DNA of 64,000 bases, from assembly GCA_963759175.1 (NCBI GenBank), contig CAVWXP010000007.1:186001-250000 (forward strand), given 5' to 3'. Within the stretch, counting starts at the first letter, position 1. Every line of letters begins with the position of its first letter. This DNA is from SZUA-442 sp963759175. GTDB taxonomy: Bacteria; Actinomycetota; Acidimicrobiia; Spongiisociales; UBA5794. Position numbers and translations under genes: made by a program. The notes beneath the pieces are model-generated. The model saw nothing but the letters and a program-made list of their open reading frames with translations, did no database searches and was not told the DNA's origin. Shown in pieces: positions 50,296 through 59,735 of this stretch.

Positions 50296-52824
50296 CTAGG
50301 GATTCCATCCGCGACCTGCCGTGGCGATGGCATCCCCGAGTCGTGCGTTCTCGCGTTCCCGCAAGCCAACACGCACACGGATCATCTCGAGTCGCTGGCT
50401 GATCGCCTTCTCCGCCCCGTCGATCGTGTGGTCGTCGAACCAGGCCTCGATGGACGACGCCACCTCGGGCTCGGATCGGTACTTGATGAAATCGAGCATC
50501 CGGTACCGGTGCGCCGGTGCCATCACCTCCATGACGGCGTCCCAATGGTCCATGACCAGGTTCCACGTCGCGGGGCCGTTCTCGCGGTGACCGAGCATGA
50601 CCGCGAGGAGCCAGAACGAGTCCTGGCTGCGGACGCGGCCATCGAGGATCCGTTCGAACATGGCCGCCGGCACCTCGGGATGGGGCACCGACGCCGCCGC
50701 TCGCAGGTACTTGACCTTCCGCTGGGGCGTCTCGGCAGCCTCGGACAGGGCGAGGAACCGGTGATGGTCGTCGAGGTCGCCATGGGCGGCGACGATCCAC
50801 AGCGACGCATCGGCCACCTCGGCATCGACCTCACCCTCGGCGCCGTCGACCTCACGTGCGAGGCGTATGGTCCCCGGGTCGTCGCCGAGGGTGCCGAGGG
50901 TGCGCAGGACGAGGTTGCGCAATGCACCTGTCGCATCGTCCTCTCCGTCCGCTGGCACCCACCCGAGGTCGTCGGCCCTGGGTGCGACGAGCGTCCGAAC
51001 GAAAGCACGGAGCGCATCACGATCGTCGGAGGACACCACACGATCGAGCTCGGTGACGCCCGCCAATGCGACCTTCCACACGTCGATCTCCGGTTCGTCT
51101 GCGAGGGTCGCCACCAGCGCCAGGTAGTCCGCGGCGTCGACGTCGCCCGCAAGCATGCCCGCGAGGGCATCCGAGACGACGGCATAGCGCTCGACGGGGT
51201 CGAGGTCGGGCATGGCCGAGGTCACATCGGCGAACAGGTCCGGCGCATACCGCACGCGGAAGAAGCCCTCACCGCCGGCGTTGGCCACCACGGTGTCGTC
51301 GGCGGGGAGGACGACGGTTTCGTCGCCGAGCACCAGCCGGTGCACCGATGCACCGGTGCGGTATCGCACGGGGATCTGCCATGACCCCTCACCCTCGCCG
51401 AGGAAGCGGAACGGCCGTTGGCGGAGGCTCACTCCCCCCTCGACATCAACGGCGTCGATGATCGGGTAGCCGCCCTGGAAGATCCACGTGTCCATGATCT
51501 CACCGACCGGCTCCCCCGATACGTCCTCGAGGGCACGCCAGAGGTCGGGGGTGTCGGTGTTCGCAAAGGAGTGGCGCTGGAGGTACAGCGAGATGCCGCG
51601 CCGGAAGACGTCCTCGGAGAGGTACACCTCCAGCATGCGCAGCACCGCCGCCCCCTTCTCGTAGGTGAGGACGTCGAACATCGCATCGGCGTCGGCAGGC
51701 GAGGCCACGGGGAACTCGATGGGTCGTGTTGCTGCGAGGGCATCGGTCTCCTGGCTCGCCGCCCGGTCGTTGGCGAAGTCGAGCCAGTAGTTCCACTCGG
51801 GCCGGAACGCGTCGGTGCACTTCACTTCGGCGAAGGTCGCAAACGCCTCGTTGAGCCACACGCCGTTCCACCACTTCATGGTCACGAGGTCGCCGAACCA
51901 CATGTGGGCGATCTCGTGGGCGATCACCGATGCCACCCTCGCCAACTCGACCCGCGTGGCCGATGTCGGGTCCAACAGCAGCGCGGTCTCGCGGTAGATG
52001 ATGCACCCGAGGTTCTCCATCGCCCCGAAACCGAAGTCGGGGACCGCGACCATGTCGAGCTTGTCACCGGGATACGGCACGTCGTAGTACTCGGCGAAGT
52101 ATGCGAGGGCGAAGGCGCCGGCCTCGAGCGCGAAGTCCGCAAGGTGGAGCTGACCGGGAGGGGTGACGATCCTGAGGGGGACACCCTTGACGTCGACGGG
52201 GTCGGTGGCGACGAGTTCCCCGACGACGAACGCCACGAGGTAGGTCGACATCACCGCCGTCCGTGCGAACTCGATGCGCTTGGTGCCGTCGCCGAGGGAG
52301 CGACGTGTCACTTCGCGGGCGTTCGACACGGCTTCGATGGCCTCATCGATCGTCAGGGCGACATCGAAGGTCGCCTTGAGGTCGGGTTCGTCCCAACACG
52401 GGAAGGCACGCCGTGCGTCCGTGGACTCGAACTGGGTGGTGGCGAGGACGTGGTCGACGCCGTCGTCGTCGGTGTAGGTGGAGCGGTAGAACCCGCGGAG
52501 CTGATCGCCCAGGACCCCGGTGAACCGGATCCGTACCAGCGCCGACCCTGCCGGGAGCGGCTCGGTGACCGAGAGGACCAGACGTTCGTGCTCGGCATCC
52601 ATGAGGGCGGTGGCCGGATGGACGACTTCGCCCACGACGACGACCGCCTCGTCGATATCGAGATCCACGGCATTGAGCACCACGGTCTCGGTCGGTTCGG
52701 CGACGGTGACGTCGATGGCGACCGTCCCCACGAATCGCGAGGTTGCGAGATCAGGCGCGATCTCGAGGTCGTAGTGGCTCGGTACCACCGTGCGGGGTAG
52801 GCGGTAGTCGGCTTCCGTTGCCAT
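50296..52824 (-). CDS. pepN: M1-family aminopeptidase (PepN-like)
   Basis: 842 residues from the ATG at 52824 (MATEADYRLPRTVVPSHYDL). GFGAMENLG is the exopeptidase GxMEN motif; VIAHEIAHMWFGDLVTMKWW and NGVWLNEAFATF give the zinc ligands HExxH and the downstream Glu. A beta domain and a helical ERAP1-like C-terminal domain (about 510-842) follow, as in actinobacterial PepN of about 850 residues. It removes N-terminal residues from peptides in the cytoplasm. Eleven bases separate its stop from the hutG start codon region. Confidence 0.95.
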   Translation of the reverse strand: MATEADYRLPRTVVPSHYDLEIAPDLATSRFVGTVAIDVTVAEPTETVVLNAVDLDIDEAVVVVGEVVHPATALMDAEHERLVLSVTEPLPAGSALVRIRFTGVLGDQLRGFYRSTYTDDDGVDHVLATTQFESTDARRAFPCWDEPDLKATFDVALTIDEAIEAVSNAREVTRRSLGDGTKRIEFARTAVMSTYLVAFVVGELVATDPVDVKGVPLRIVTPPGQLHLADFALEAGAFALAYFAEYYDVPYPGDKLDMVAVPDFGFGAMENLGCIIYRETALLLDPTSATRVELARVASVIAHEIAHMWFGDLVTMKWWNGVWLNEAFATFAEVKCTDAFRPEWNYWLDFANDRAASQETDALAATRPIEFPVASPADADAMFDVLTYEKGAAVLRMLEVYLSEDVFRRGISLYLQRHSFANTDTPDLWRALEDVSGEPVGEIMDTWIFQGGYPIIDAVDVEGGVSLRQRPFRFLGEGEGSWQIPVRYRTGASVHRLVLGDETVVLPADDTVVANAGGEGFFRVRYAPDLFADVTSAMPDLDPVERYAVVSDALAGMLAGDVDAADYLALVATLADEPEIDVWKVALAGVTELDRVVSSDDRDALRAFVRTLVAPRADDLGWVPADGEDDATGALRNLVLRTLGTLGDDPGTIRLAREVDGAEGEVDAEVADASLWIVAAHGDLDDHHRFLALSEAAETPQRKVKYLRAAASVPHPEVPAAMFERILDGRVRSQDSFWLLAVMLGHRENGPATWNLVMDHWDAVMEVMAPAHRYRMLDFIKYRSEPEVASSIEAWFDDHTIDGAEKAISQRLEMIRVRVGLRERENARLGDAIATAGRGWNP

Positions 52825-52911
52825 GGCGCTCCAATCGATCCGTGTCCCGGTTGGTAATACGACCGCGACGCTTTTCGCCGGTCGGACTCGGGTCGTGTAG
52901 CGTCCACGCCC

Positions 52912-53127
52912 ATGTGCAGATCCATCCACCGACTCCGCGCAGGAACCGTCATCGACGACCGTCCGGCCATGGAGGAGGCAGCTCGCCAGTACGTGCGCAA
53001 GGTGTCGGGTTTCACGTCACCCGCACCGCACAATCAGGAAGCCTTCGATCGAGCCGTACAGTCGATCGCCGATGCCACGGATCGCCTCATGCACGACCTG
53101 CAGATCGGCAAGCCGACTACGCCATAG
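52912..53127 (+). CDS. DUF2277-family small protein
   Basis: 71 residues, ATG at 52912. Starts MCRSIHRLR and contains EEAARQYVRKVSGFTSP and AFDRAVQSIADATDRLMHDL, the full length and motifs of DUF2277. Function unknown. Divergent from the aminopeptidase gene, 87 bases apart. Confidence 0.88.
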   Translation: MCRSIHRLRAGTVIDDRPAMEEAARQYVRKVSGFTSPAPHNQEAFDRAVQSIADATDRLMHDLQIGKPTTP

Positions 53128-53147
53128 GCGGCACCCGCCCGCGGGGG

Positions 53148-53774
53148 CTACCGGTTCTCGACGTCGCCGGTCGTGATGTCGCCTATGGCTTCACCGAGGA
53201 TGATCTGGTCCAGGGTTCGGGTGACGAGGGCGTACGACACGGGCCCCGAGACCTTGCCGACCACCACTCCGTCGCGATCCACGAAGAACGTCTCGGGGAG
53301 CCCGAGCACCCCCCAGTCGAACGCCGTCGACGAGCCCTCGTCGATCGCATACACCATCGCATCGCTGCTACCCAGCTCCTCGATGAAGGCGTCGGCTCGG
53401 AGCGGATCATCCTGGTAGTTGACGGCGATGAACGTCGTGCCGAAATCGGCGTAGTCATCAGCCGCCTGGATCAGTGCCGGGTACTCGGTGCGGCATGGGA
53501 TGCACCACGAGGCCCAGAAGTTCACGACGACGATGTCACCGAGGTGATCGGCCACGGACACCGTTCCCGATCCGTCCTGGAGGGCGATCGGATCCGATGG
53601 CGCTGGTTCGCCGATGAGCGGGGACGACGACAAGCCGGGGTCGGAGCCGAACCGTCCGGCGAAGACCACGGCGACCACCATGAAGGCGAGGACGCCGGCG
53701 ATCACGCCCCACACGAGGCGCGATCCGCGTTGGTTGCGGGGCTCTGACCCGACCCGTTCGTCGGTATCGGTCAC
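53148..53774 (-). CDS. ccmG: Thioredoxin-like TlpA/CcmG protein
   Basis: 208 residues from the GTG at 53774, overlapping the upstream stop (GTGA). One N-terminal membrane anchor (LVWGVIAGVLAFMVVAVVF), then a thioredoxin domain outside the membrane with NFWASWCIPCRTEYP (CxxC) and LGLPETFFVDRDG (cis-Pro). As last gene of the ccm operon it probably keeps apocytochrome c cysteines reduced. Confidence 0.88.
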   Translation of the reverse strand: MTDTDERVGSEPRNQRGSRLVWGVIAGVLAFMVVAVVFAGRFGSDPGLSSSPLIGEPAPSDPIALQDGSGTVSVADHLGDIVVVNFWASWCIPCRTEYPALIQAADDYADFGTTFIAVNYQDDPLRADAFIEELGSSDAMVYAIDEGSSTAFDWGVLGLPETFFVDRDGVVVGKVSGPVSYALVTRTLDQIILGEAIGDITTGDVENR

Positions 53775-54592
53775 GGGGATCCCTCGATCTGTTCGAGGAG
53801 CGTGGTTGCCGACTCCCGGATCTCGGCAGGCACATCGGCGGTGCCGATGATCCCGACGAGGAAGGGAACCGCTTCGGCCTCGCGCCCCAACGTGACGTAG
53901 ACGTTGGAGATGAACCACTGGGCGGGCAGGTAGTCGGGCTGGCGAACGAGCGCAGCTTCGAGATATCCGACGGCGACGTCGGGGCGTTGCGACAGGTACG
54001 TCATCCAACCGACGTTCGCCAATGCCTCGGGATGCTGCTCGCGATCGAGGATCTCGAAGTAGTGGTCGAGCGCCCTGTCGAACGTGCCCTCCTCGAAATA
54101 CCGCCGAGCAAGGGCCAAGCGCATGCCGATCACATCGGGATTCTGGGCGACGACCTCTTCCATCTGCTCGTTCGTGATCTCGGACAGGTCGACACCTCCC
54201 TGACCGGCGACGACGTCACCGACGACCCCCTCGGCCCCTGCCGAGGCGCCGTCGTCGAGGGAGGTCACGGCGAACACGGCGATAGCCGTGATGGCGATGC
54301 CGACAATGGCGGCGCCGACGATTGCACGACCAGACACGCGCGACCGGGCGCTCGGATCGGGCATCGGGGATTCGGGGGCTCCGGAATCCTGTGTCTTGCC
54401 CGCGGCTCCGTCGTGTGCGGCGGCCTTCGACGATCGTTGGCGCTCGAGCCCGGCCAATCGTGTCGTGGACCGTTCGCGCAGCGAGGTTGCCGTTGCCGCA
54501 TCGATGTCCCCGGCCGCGACTTGGCGCTCGATGTCTGCGATCTCGTCGCGGACGAGCTCGATCTCCTCATCGATGCGGCGGAGGTCGGTCAC
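53771..54592 (-). CDS. CcmI-like TPR protein
   Basis: 273 residues from the GTG at 54592, overlapping the ccmH stop (GTGA). An N-terminal coiled coil (IDEEIELVRDEIADIERQV), one transmembrane helix near 105-125 (AIVGAAIVGIAITAIAVFAV), then TPR-type repeats (MRLALARRYFEEGTFDRALD; LANVGWMTYLSQRPDVAVGY). Position and layout match CcmI/CycH, which chaperones apocytochrome c. Confidence 0.78.
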   Translation of the reverse strand: MTDLRRIDEEIELVRDEIADIERQVAAGDIDAATATSLRERSTTRLAGLERQRSSKAAAHDGAAGKTQDSGAPESPMPDPSARSRVSGRAIVGAAIVGIAITAIAVFAVTSLDDGASAGAEGVVGDVVAGQGGVDLSEITNEQMEEVVAQNPDVIGMRLALARRYFEEGTFDRALDHYFEILDREQHPEALANVGWMTYLSQRPDVAVGYLEAALVRQPDYLPAQWFISNVYVTLGREAEAVPFLVGIIGTADVPAEIRESATTLLEQIEGSP

Positions 54593-55005
54593 GACACCAT
54601 CTCCTCGTCCCTGGCGGCGCGGCGCATGGCCACGATCACGCCGACGCCCGCCACCAACACCACGATGGGTGCGATCCACAGGAGGATCGACCACCGCGTC
54701 GTCGATGTGTCGAGGATGAACGAGTCGCCGAAGTTGTCAGCGAACTCCTGGCGGATCTCCGCGTCGCTGTACCCGGCGGCAACCCGTTCGGCGATGAGGC
54801 TTCGATAGTCGGCGGCTACGCCCGAACCCGAGTCGGCCAGCGACTCACCGTTGCAGAACGGACACTTGATGGATGACGACAGGGCCGCGATGCGGTCCTC
54901 GGCGCTTGGCTCGACGGATGGTCCGGAGCCGAGACCGACGACGATCACGACGAGCGCCGCGAGCGAGATGGCGATGGCGATGAACGTCTTGATGCGGTCA
55001 GACAC
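54589..55005 (-). CDS. ccmH: Cytochrome c maturation protein CcmH
   Basis: 138 residues from a GTG at 55005, overlapping ccmF by eight bases. A signal/anchor helix, then IKCPFCNGESLADS with the redox CxxC, AGYSDAEIRQEFADNFGD, and a C-terminal helix (WSILLWIAPIVVLVAGVGVI). It is the thiol reductant and scaffold of the CcmFH haem lyase. Confidence 0.92.
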   Translation of the reverse strand: MSDRIKTFIAIAISLAALVVIVVGLGSGPSVEPSAEDRIAALSSSIKCPFCNGESLADSGSGVAADYRSLIAERVAAGYSDAEIRQEFADNFGDSFILDTSTTRWSILLWIAPIVVLVAGVGVIVAMRRAARDEEMVS

Positions 55006-57028
55006 GAGGCGGTCCTGTCTCGGTCGGGGTCTGGTCCTGGGACGTTCGAACCGGGTGCGATGGTTTCCGACGTGTCGCGAGGAATCCCCCGGCGACCACG
55101 ACGATGCCCCCGAACCACAACAGCCACTGGAACGGGAAGATGAACACGTTGAGGTCGACGGACGTGGCCGAACCACCCGCAATGCCGATGTAGACGTCGT
55201 CGCGGAACCCGGTCCACACCGAGGGTGTGCCGATCGGCTGGGACGTGCCGGCATAGGAGTTGATCCTCGGAGCGAGCTCCTTGAGGACATTCGTGCACGA
55301 TGCATCCAGGACCTCGACGGTGACACCGGAAACCTCACGGTTGGGCTCGGTGAACGAGAAGGGTTCCACGTAGCGGATGCAGTACCCGGCAACGACCGCG
55401 GTGCCGCCCTGTTCGATCGTCACCGTCTCGCGAACGGCGAGTCCGTTCGTGGTGGCGAGGCTGATGGCCATCAGCGCGATACCGATGTGGGCGACCTGAC
55501 CTCCCCAGTACCCCGGATCGTTGCCGACCACCTTGCGGCTGGCGGCGAGTGGCCCCTCCGGACGGGCACCGACCACCTCGATGAACCGGATCGCGATGGC
55601 TGCCATGACGAAGAACGCGAGTCCGATCGTGAGGACCACGGGCCCCGAGTCGACCCCGACGAGGACGGCACCGGCAGCCGCCGCGAGGCCGGCAACCATC
55701 GCCCAGCGGAGCCGCCTCCACAGGACGCTGGCGGTCGCCACCCGCCACGGCGCGACGGCGCCGAAGCCGATGAACAGGAGCAGCAGGAGGGACAGCGGAA
55801 CAGCGGCACGATCGAAGAACGGCCTGCCCACGGCGACCTCAGAGCCCGACATGGCTTCGACGATCATCGGGTACATCGTGCCGAAGAGCACGGCGAAGGC
55901 GAACACCGTCAGCAGGAGGTTGTTTGCGAGGATGAAGCCCTCGCGTGATGACAACGAATCGAGTCGAGGGGCCTGCGCGACGTCGCGGGCCCGTACGGCG
56001 AAGAGCCAGAGCGAGCCGATGACGACGACGCCGAGGAACGTGAGGAGCACGGGTCCGACGGTCGATTGGGTGAACGCATGCACCGATGCGATGACCCCCG
56101 ATCGGGTGAGGAACGTACCGAAGATCGTGAAGGCGAACGTGGCGATCACGAGGATGAAGTTCCACGCCTGGAGCATGCCGCGGCGGCGCTGCACGACCGC
56201 GGAATGGATGAACGCGGTCGCGGTGAGCCACGGCAGGAATGCGGCGTTCTCGACGGGATCCCATGCCCAGTAGCCGCCCCAGCCGAGCACCTCGTAGCTC
56301 CACCAACCACCGAGGATGATGCCGAAGGTCAGGAAGATCCACGCGACCAGGGTCCAGCGGTGCGTCCGGTCGAGCCACGCCCGTCCGACGTCGCGGCGGA
56401 CGAGGGCGGATATGGCGAAGGCGAACGGGACGGTCAACCCGACGTAGCCGACGTAGAGCATCGGAGGGTGGATCGCCATGAGGATGTGGTTCTGGAGGAG
56501 CGGATTGGGGCCGCGGCCGTCGATCGGAGCGACGCTCTCGGCGAGCGGCCACCACGACGTGTCGGCACAGAACCCGTCGACGACCTGTGTGCACACGGCG
56601 AACGGGTTGCCGACCGTGGCCATCAAGCCGAACCAGAACACGGACACAGCCCCCATGACAGCGAGGGCGAGCACGCCGAGGCCGTCATCGTCGCCGAGCC
56701 TGCGCCACACGAGGAACGTGAACAGGGCGAGCATCAGCCCCCACAGCACGATCGATCCCTCGAGGGCCGCCCATCCGGCGGCGAACAGGAACACCACCGG
56801 AGTCGTCGTGGCCGTGTTGTTCGCGACATACGCGATGGAGAAGTCGTGGGTGATGATCGCGACCTCGAGCAGCACGAACGCCGTGAGTGCCGCTACGGCG
56901 AACACACCGACAGGCACCGTCAGCGCAGCGGCATCACCGGTCGTCGAGTGTCGGATGCCCTGGACGACGATCGCGACGGCTGCACCGAGCGCCACCAGGA
57001 CAGCGACGTTGCCTGCGAGCGCGATCAC
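54998..57028 (-). CDS. ccmF: Haem lyase CcmF
   Basis: 676 residues from a GTG at 57028, overlapping the ccmE stop (GTGA). About 15 helices. The WWD-type haem-binding loop GWGGYWAWDPVENAAFLPWL is intact, with conserved His residues in PPMLYVGYVG and HGFAFTIFGTFLTRSGVI-like flanks. It transfers haem from holo-CcmE to apocytochrome c outside the membrane. Confidence 0.95.
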   Translation of the reverse strand: MIALAGNVAVLVALGAAVAIVVQGIRHSTTGDAAALTVPVGVFAVAALTAFVLLEVAIITHDFSIAYVANNTATTTPVVFLFAAGWAALEGSIVLWGLMLALFTFLVWRRLGDDDGLGVLALAVMGAVSVFWFGLMATVGNPFAVCTQVVDGFCADTSWWPLAESVAPIDGRGPNPLLQNHILMAIHPPMLYVGYVGLTVPFAFAISALVRRDVGRAWLDRTHRWTLVAWIFLTFGIILGGWWSYEVLGWGGYWAWDPVENAAFLPWLTATAFIHSAVVQRRRGMLQAWNFILVIATFAFTIFGTFLTRSGVIASVHAFTQSTVGPVLLTFLGVVVIGSLWLFAVRARDVAQAPRLDSLSSREGFILANNLLLTVFAFAVLFGTMYPMIVEAMSGSEVAVGRPFFDRAAVPLSLLLLLFIGFGAVAPWRVATASVLWRRLRWAMVAGLAAAAGAVLVGVDSGPVVLTIGLAFFVMAAIAIRFIEVVGARPEGPLAASRKVVGNDPGYWGGQVAHIGIALMAISLATTNGLAVRETVTIEQGGTAVVAGYCIRYVEPFSFTEPNREVSGVTVEVLDASCTNVLKELAPRINSYAGTSQPIGTPSVWTGFRDDVYIGIAGGSATSVDLNVFIFPFQWLLWFGGIVVVAGGFLATRRKPSHPVRTSQDQTPTETGPPRV

Positions 57029-57435
57029 GCTGTGGAACAGGCGTGCTTGTCCTCGTCGTAGTCCTCATAATCGGATCGATACTGCTCATCGTGCTTGACG
57101 AGCATGGTGTCCGATGTGAAGGCCACGCCTGTCCATGCACCCTCGAGGACGACGCCGATGCCCTCCTGGAAGAGCTGCGGGGGAACACCGGTGTGCACGA
57201 CCGCCACCGAGAAGTCACAGTCCTCCACGTCGAAGGCGACCGTTCCGTCGCCGACGACGACCGAACCCGGAACGACCCTGCCACCGAGACGCAGGCGCTC
57301 GTCGCTCGCTTCCCGCTGGGAGACCTCGGACGGTGTGTTGAAGTACACGAGCGCCGAGCTCAGGTTGACCATGAGCACGACGAGGATGGCTGCCAGGGCG
57401 AGGGCGGGAATCACGAACTTGGCGTAGCGGATCAC
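57025..57435 (-). CDS. ccmE: Haem chaperone CcmE
   Basis: 136 residues from a GTG at 57435 with GGAGGAG upstream. One N-terminal anchor (FVIPALALAAILVVLMVNLS), then the OB-fold (LRLGGRVVPGSVVVGDGTVA). TMLVKHDEQYRSDYED contains the HxxxY motif whose His binds haem covalently, so this is the classical His-type, not the archaeal Cys-type. Start overlaps the ccmD stop. Confidence 0.93.
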   Translation of the reverse strand: MIRYAKFVIPALALAAILVVLMVNLSSALVYFNTPSEVSQREASDERLRLGGRVVPGSVVVGDGTVAFDVEDCDFSVAVVHTGVPPQLFQEGIGVVLEGAWTGVAFTSDTMLVKHDEQYRSDYEDYDEDKHACSTA

Positions 57436-57584
57436 GAGGACTCCTCCAGCCTGCGCCGCGCCCGGGTGATGCGCACGGCGATGGATGAAGCGAACGCGAC
57501 GAGTGCGAAGTATGCGATGCCATATGCCATCAGGACCCAGTTCCACTGCTCGGCGCTGGTCATCGAGGTGAGCTGGGCGATCAT
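57432..57584 (-). CDS. ccmD: CcmD-like small membrane protein
   Basis: 50 residues, too short for most gene callers. ATG at 57584 with GGAGG six bases upstream; start overlaps the ccmC stop (ATGA) and stop overlaps the ccmE start (GTGA). One helix (VLMAYGIAYFALVAFASSIA) followed by a basic tail (TRARRRLEESS) is the CcmD layout. CcmD helps release holo-CcmE from CcmABC. Confidence 0.85.
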   Translation of the reverse strand: MIAQLTSMTSAEQWNWVLMAYGIAYFALVAFASSIAVRITRARRRLEESS

Positions 57585-58321
57585 GCCACACCTCCGTCGA
57601 GTGACGGCGCCGTGACGGCTTCCCCGGCGACGACCGAGTCGTCGACCTGTTCGCTCACGAGGATCTCGTCCTCGAGCCTGGCCAACTCGACCCGTTTGAC
57701 CATCATCGCGACGTACATCACGGTGAACATCGCAACAGCGAGCAGCAGCGTGGCGAGCATCGGCGTGTCGATGTCAGGCGAGGCGGGCTCGAACACCGAG
57801 GGCGGCTGGTGCAGCGTGCGCCACCAGATCACGGAGAAGTGGACGAGGGGGATCTGGACGACGGCGAGGACCCCGAGGATCGCCGAACGACGGGCCCTCG
57901 CATGGAGGTCATCGGTGGTCCGCCGGAGGGCCAGGTACCCGAGGTAGACGAAGAACATGATGGCCGTCAGCGTCAGGCGCGCATCCCACGTCCACCACAC
58001 GCCCCAGGTCGGTTTGGCCCACGTCATCCCGAGTCCGATGGCCATGGCGGTGAACACCACGCCGATCTCGGCCGAGGCGTGCGCACGGCGGTCCCACGCG
58101 AGGTCCCGCTTCCACAGGTACATCGCCGATGCCGCCATCGTCACGGCGAACGCCAAGTAGGCGAGCCACGCCGATGGCACATGGACGTACATGATCCGTG
58201 ACAGCTGCCCCTGGATGGCGTCGGGACTCACGGTCATGGAGGCGACGAACGTGATCAGCCCGGCCACGGCCATGGCGATCCAGGGCCAAACGGTTGTCGT
58301 CGACTGTGGCCGGTCGGTCAT
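57581..58321 (-). CDS. ccmC: Haem exporter subunit CcmC
   Basis: 246 residues, ATG at 58321 overlapping the ccmB stop. Six helices; WGVWWTWDARLT is the WWD haem-binding motif, flanked by conserved His in MYVHVPSAW and LVHFSVIWW. CcmC loads haem onto CcmE. Confidence 0.94.
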   Translation of the reverse strand: MTDRPQSTTTVWPWIAMAVAGLITFVASMTVSPDAIQGQLSRIMYVHVPSAWLAYLAFAVTMAASAMYLWKRDLAWDRRAHASAEIGVVFTAMAIGLGMTWAKPTWGVWWTWDARLTLTAIMFFVYLGYLALRRTTDDLHARARRSAILGVLAVVQIPLVHFSVIWWRTLHQPPSVFEPASPDIDTPMLATLLLAVAMFTVMYVAMMVKRVELARLEDEILVSEQVDDSVVAGEAVTAPSLDGGVA

Positions 58322-58986
58322 CCGGTCTCCTGGAGCGGTCGGGCAGAAAGCACTCCTGCGATCGCCAGCACGAGCACGGTGACGATCATCATCAATACCC
58401 AGGTAAGGCTACTGCGACCGAGTCGTAAGGCTTCCAGGGCCTGTGTCGCCCCGATGAGCAGCGGAATCGACAACGGAGCCACCAGAAGCGGCACCAGAGC
58501 CGTGGCGTTCGTACCCGTCGAGACGATGCCTGCAGCGAGGGTTCCGAGGAGTGCGAGCCCTGCGCCGACGACCAGGAAGGTGACGGGGAGGAGCACGAGG
58601 CCCTCGACGGGAACGTCGTACAGGACGAGGGTCACGACCCCGAGGACGGCCTGGAACACGACCAACAGCACGAAGCTGGCTGCCGCCCTGCCCACGTAGA
58701 TCGCCGCGGGATCGAGCCCGGTGAGCGCCACCTGGTCCCGTTGTGCGGTGGTCTCGGCGTTCGTCTGACGGACCGAGATGAGCACCCCGAACAGCATGAC
58801 CACGACCCAGAAGAGCCCTGGACCGATGCGTTGGAGCATGGGTGCATCGGTACCGATCGCCAGCGGCACCAGCAAGAGCGCGATGGCACCGAACGGGAGG
58901 GTCACCCACACGACCTCGCCGGTACGCCGCTCACGACGCAGATCCCTTCGTGCGATCGCCGCCACCTGTGCCCGGAAGCCGATCAT
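58318..58986 (-). CDS. ccmB: ABC transporter permease CcmB
   Basis: 222 residues, ATG at 58986 overlapping the ccmA stop (ATGA). Six helices; RDLRRERRTGEVVWVTLPFG, WVVVMLFGVLISVRQTNAE and LGTLAAGIVSTGTN follow the CcmB pattern. Forms the membrane part of the CcmAB ATP-driven release module. Confidence 0.91.
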   Translation of the reverse strand: MIGFRAQVAAIARRDLRRERRTGEVVWVTLPFGAIALLLVPLAIGTDAPMLQRIGPGLFWVVVMLFGVLISVRQTNAETTAQRDQVALTGLDPAAIYVGRAAASFVLLVVFQAVLGVVTLVLYDVPVEGLVLLPVTFLVVGAGLALLGTLAAGIVSTGTNATALVPLLVAPLSIPLLIGATQALEALRLGRSSLTWVLMMIVTVLVLAIAGVLSARPLQETG

Positions 58987-59627
58987 GTGATCGTCCCCTG
59001 GGCGATCTCGACGGTCCGCGTTGCCATGGAGGCGACGCGGCGTCGGTCGTGCGACACCAGGATCGCGGCTCCGCCGTTGGACGACGTCCGGGCGACGAGG
59101 GCCTCGACGAGGTCGACCGCATCGCCATCGAGCGCCGAATGGGGTTCGTCGAGGAGCAAGAGGTCGGGTTGGGTCATCAGCACCCTGGCGAACTCGGCCC
59201 GTCGCTGCATGCCATGACTGCATCGGTCCGCGAGGCGGTCCGCGGCCCCGCCGAGGCCGACACGCTCGAGGGCGTCGCGGCTGGCCTCCCGGTCGATGCC
59301 CCTGGCGTCTGCCGTGAATGCCAGGTTCTCGGCGAGGGTCATCTCGGGATACAGGCCTGGCACGTGGCCGACGTAACCGATCCGCGGCCGAACGTCGTAA
59401 CGCTCCTCGCGATCGAGGCGGGCACCGAGGATCGTCGCCGTACCCGCCGATGGGGGTACGAGGGTGGCGAGCAGGCGCAACAACGTGGTCTTGCCTGCGC
59501 CGTTGGCCCCGAACACGCCGACCGCCTCACCGGCGTTGACCTCCAATGCGACATCGCGCAGGATGTGGACCGATCCGGCGCGCACGGATACCGCATCGAG
59601 GTCGATGAGCGTCTGGGGTGTGTCCAC
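58983..59627 (-). CDS. ccmA: ABC transporter ATP-binding protein CcmA
   Basis: 214 residues from the GTG at 59627 (VDTPQTLIDLDAVSV); an ATG at 59702 would overlap the thioredoxin promoter. Walker A GANGAGKTT, signature CSHGMQRRAEFARVL, Walker B LLLLDEPHSALD and the switch His in LVSHDRRR are complete. First gene of the nine-gene ccm operon. Confidence 0.93.
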   Translation of the reverse strand: MDTPQTLIDLDAVSVRAGSVHILRDVALEVNAGEAVGVFGANGAGKTTLLRLLATLVPPSAGTATILGARLDREERYDVRPRIGYVGHVPGLYPEMTLAENLAFTADARGIDREASRDALERVGLGGAADRLADRCSHGMQRRAEFARVLMTQPDLLLLDEPHSALDGDAVDLVEALVARTSSNGGAAILVSHDRRRVASMATRTVEIAQGTIT

Positions 59628-59735
59628 GGCGAGCAGTGTACGGACCGGCGTCCGGCTGCCTTCGTCGCGGAATACCCGGATACCGACGTGCGTTCGTACC
59701 ATCGGAAATCAGCGCACAACGGAGTCAGATTCATC

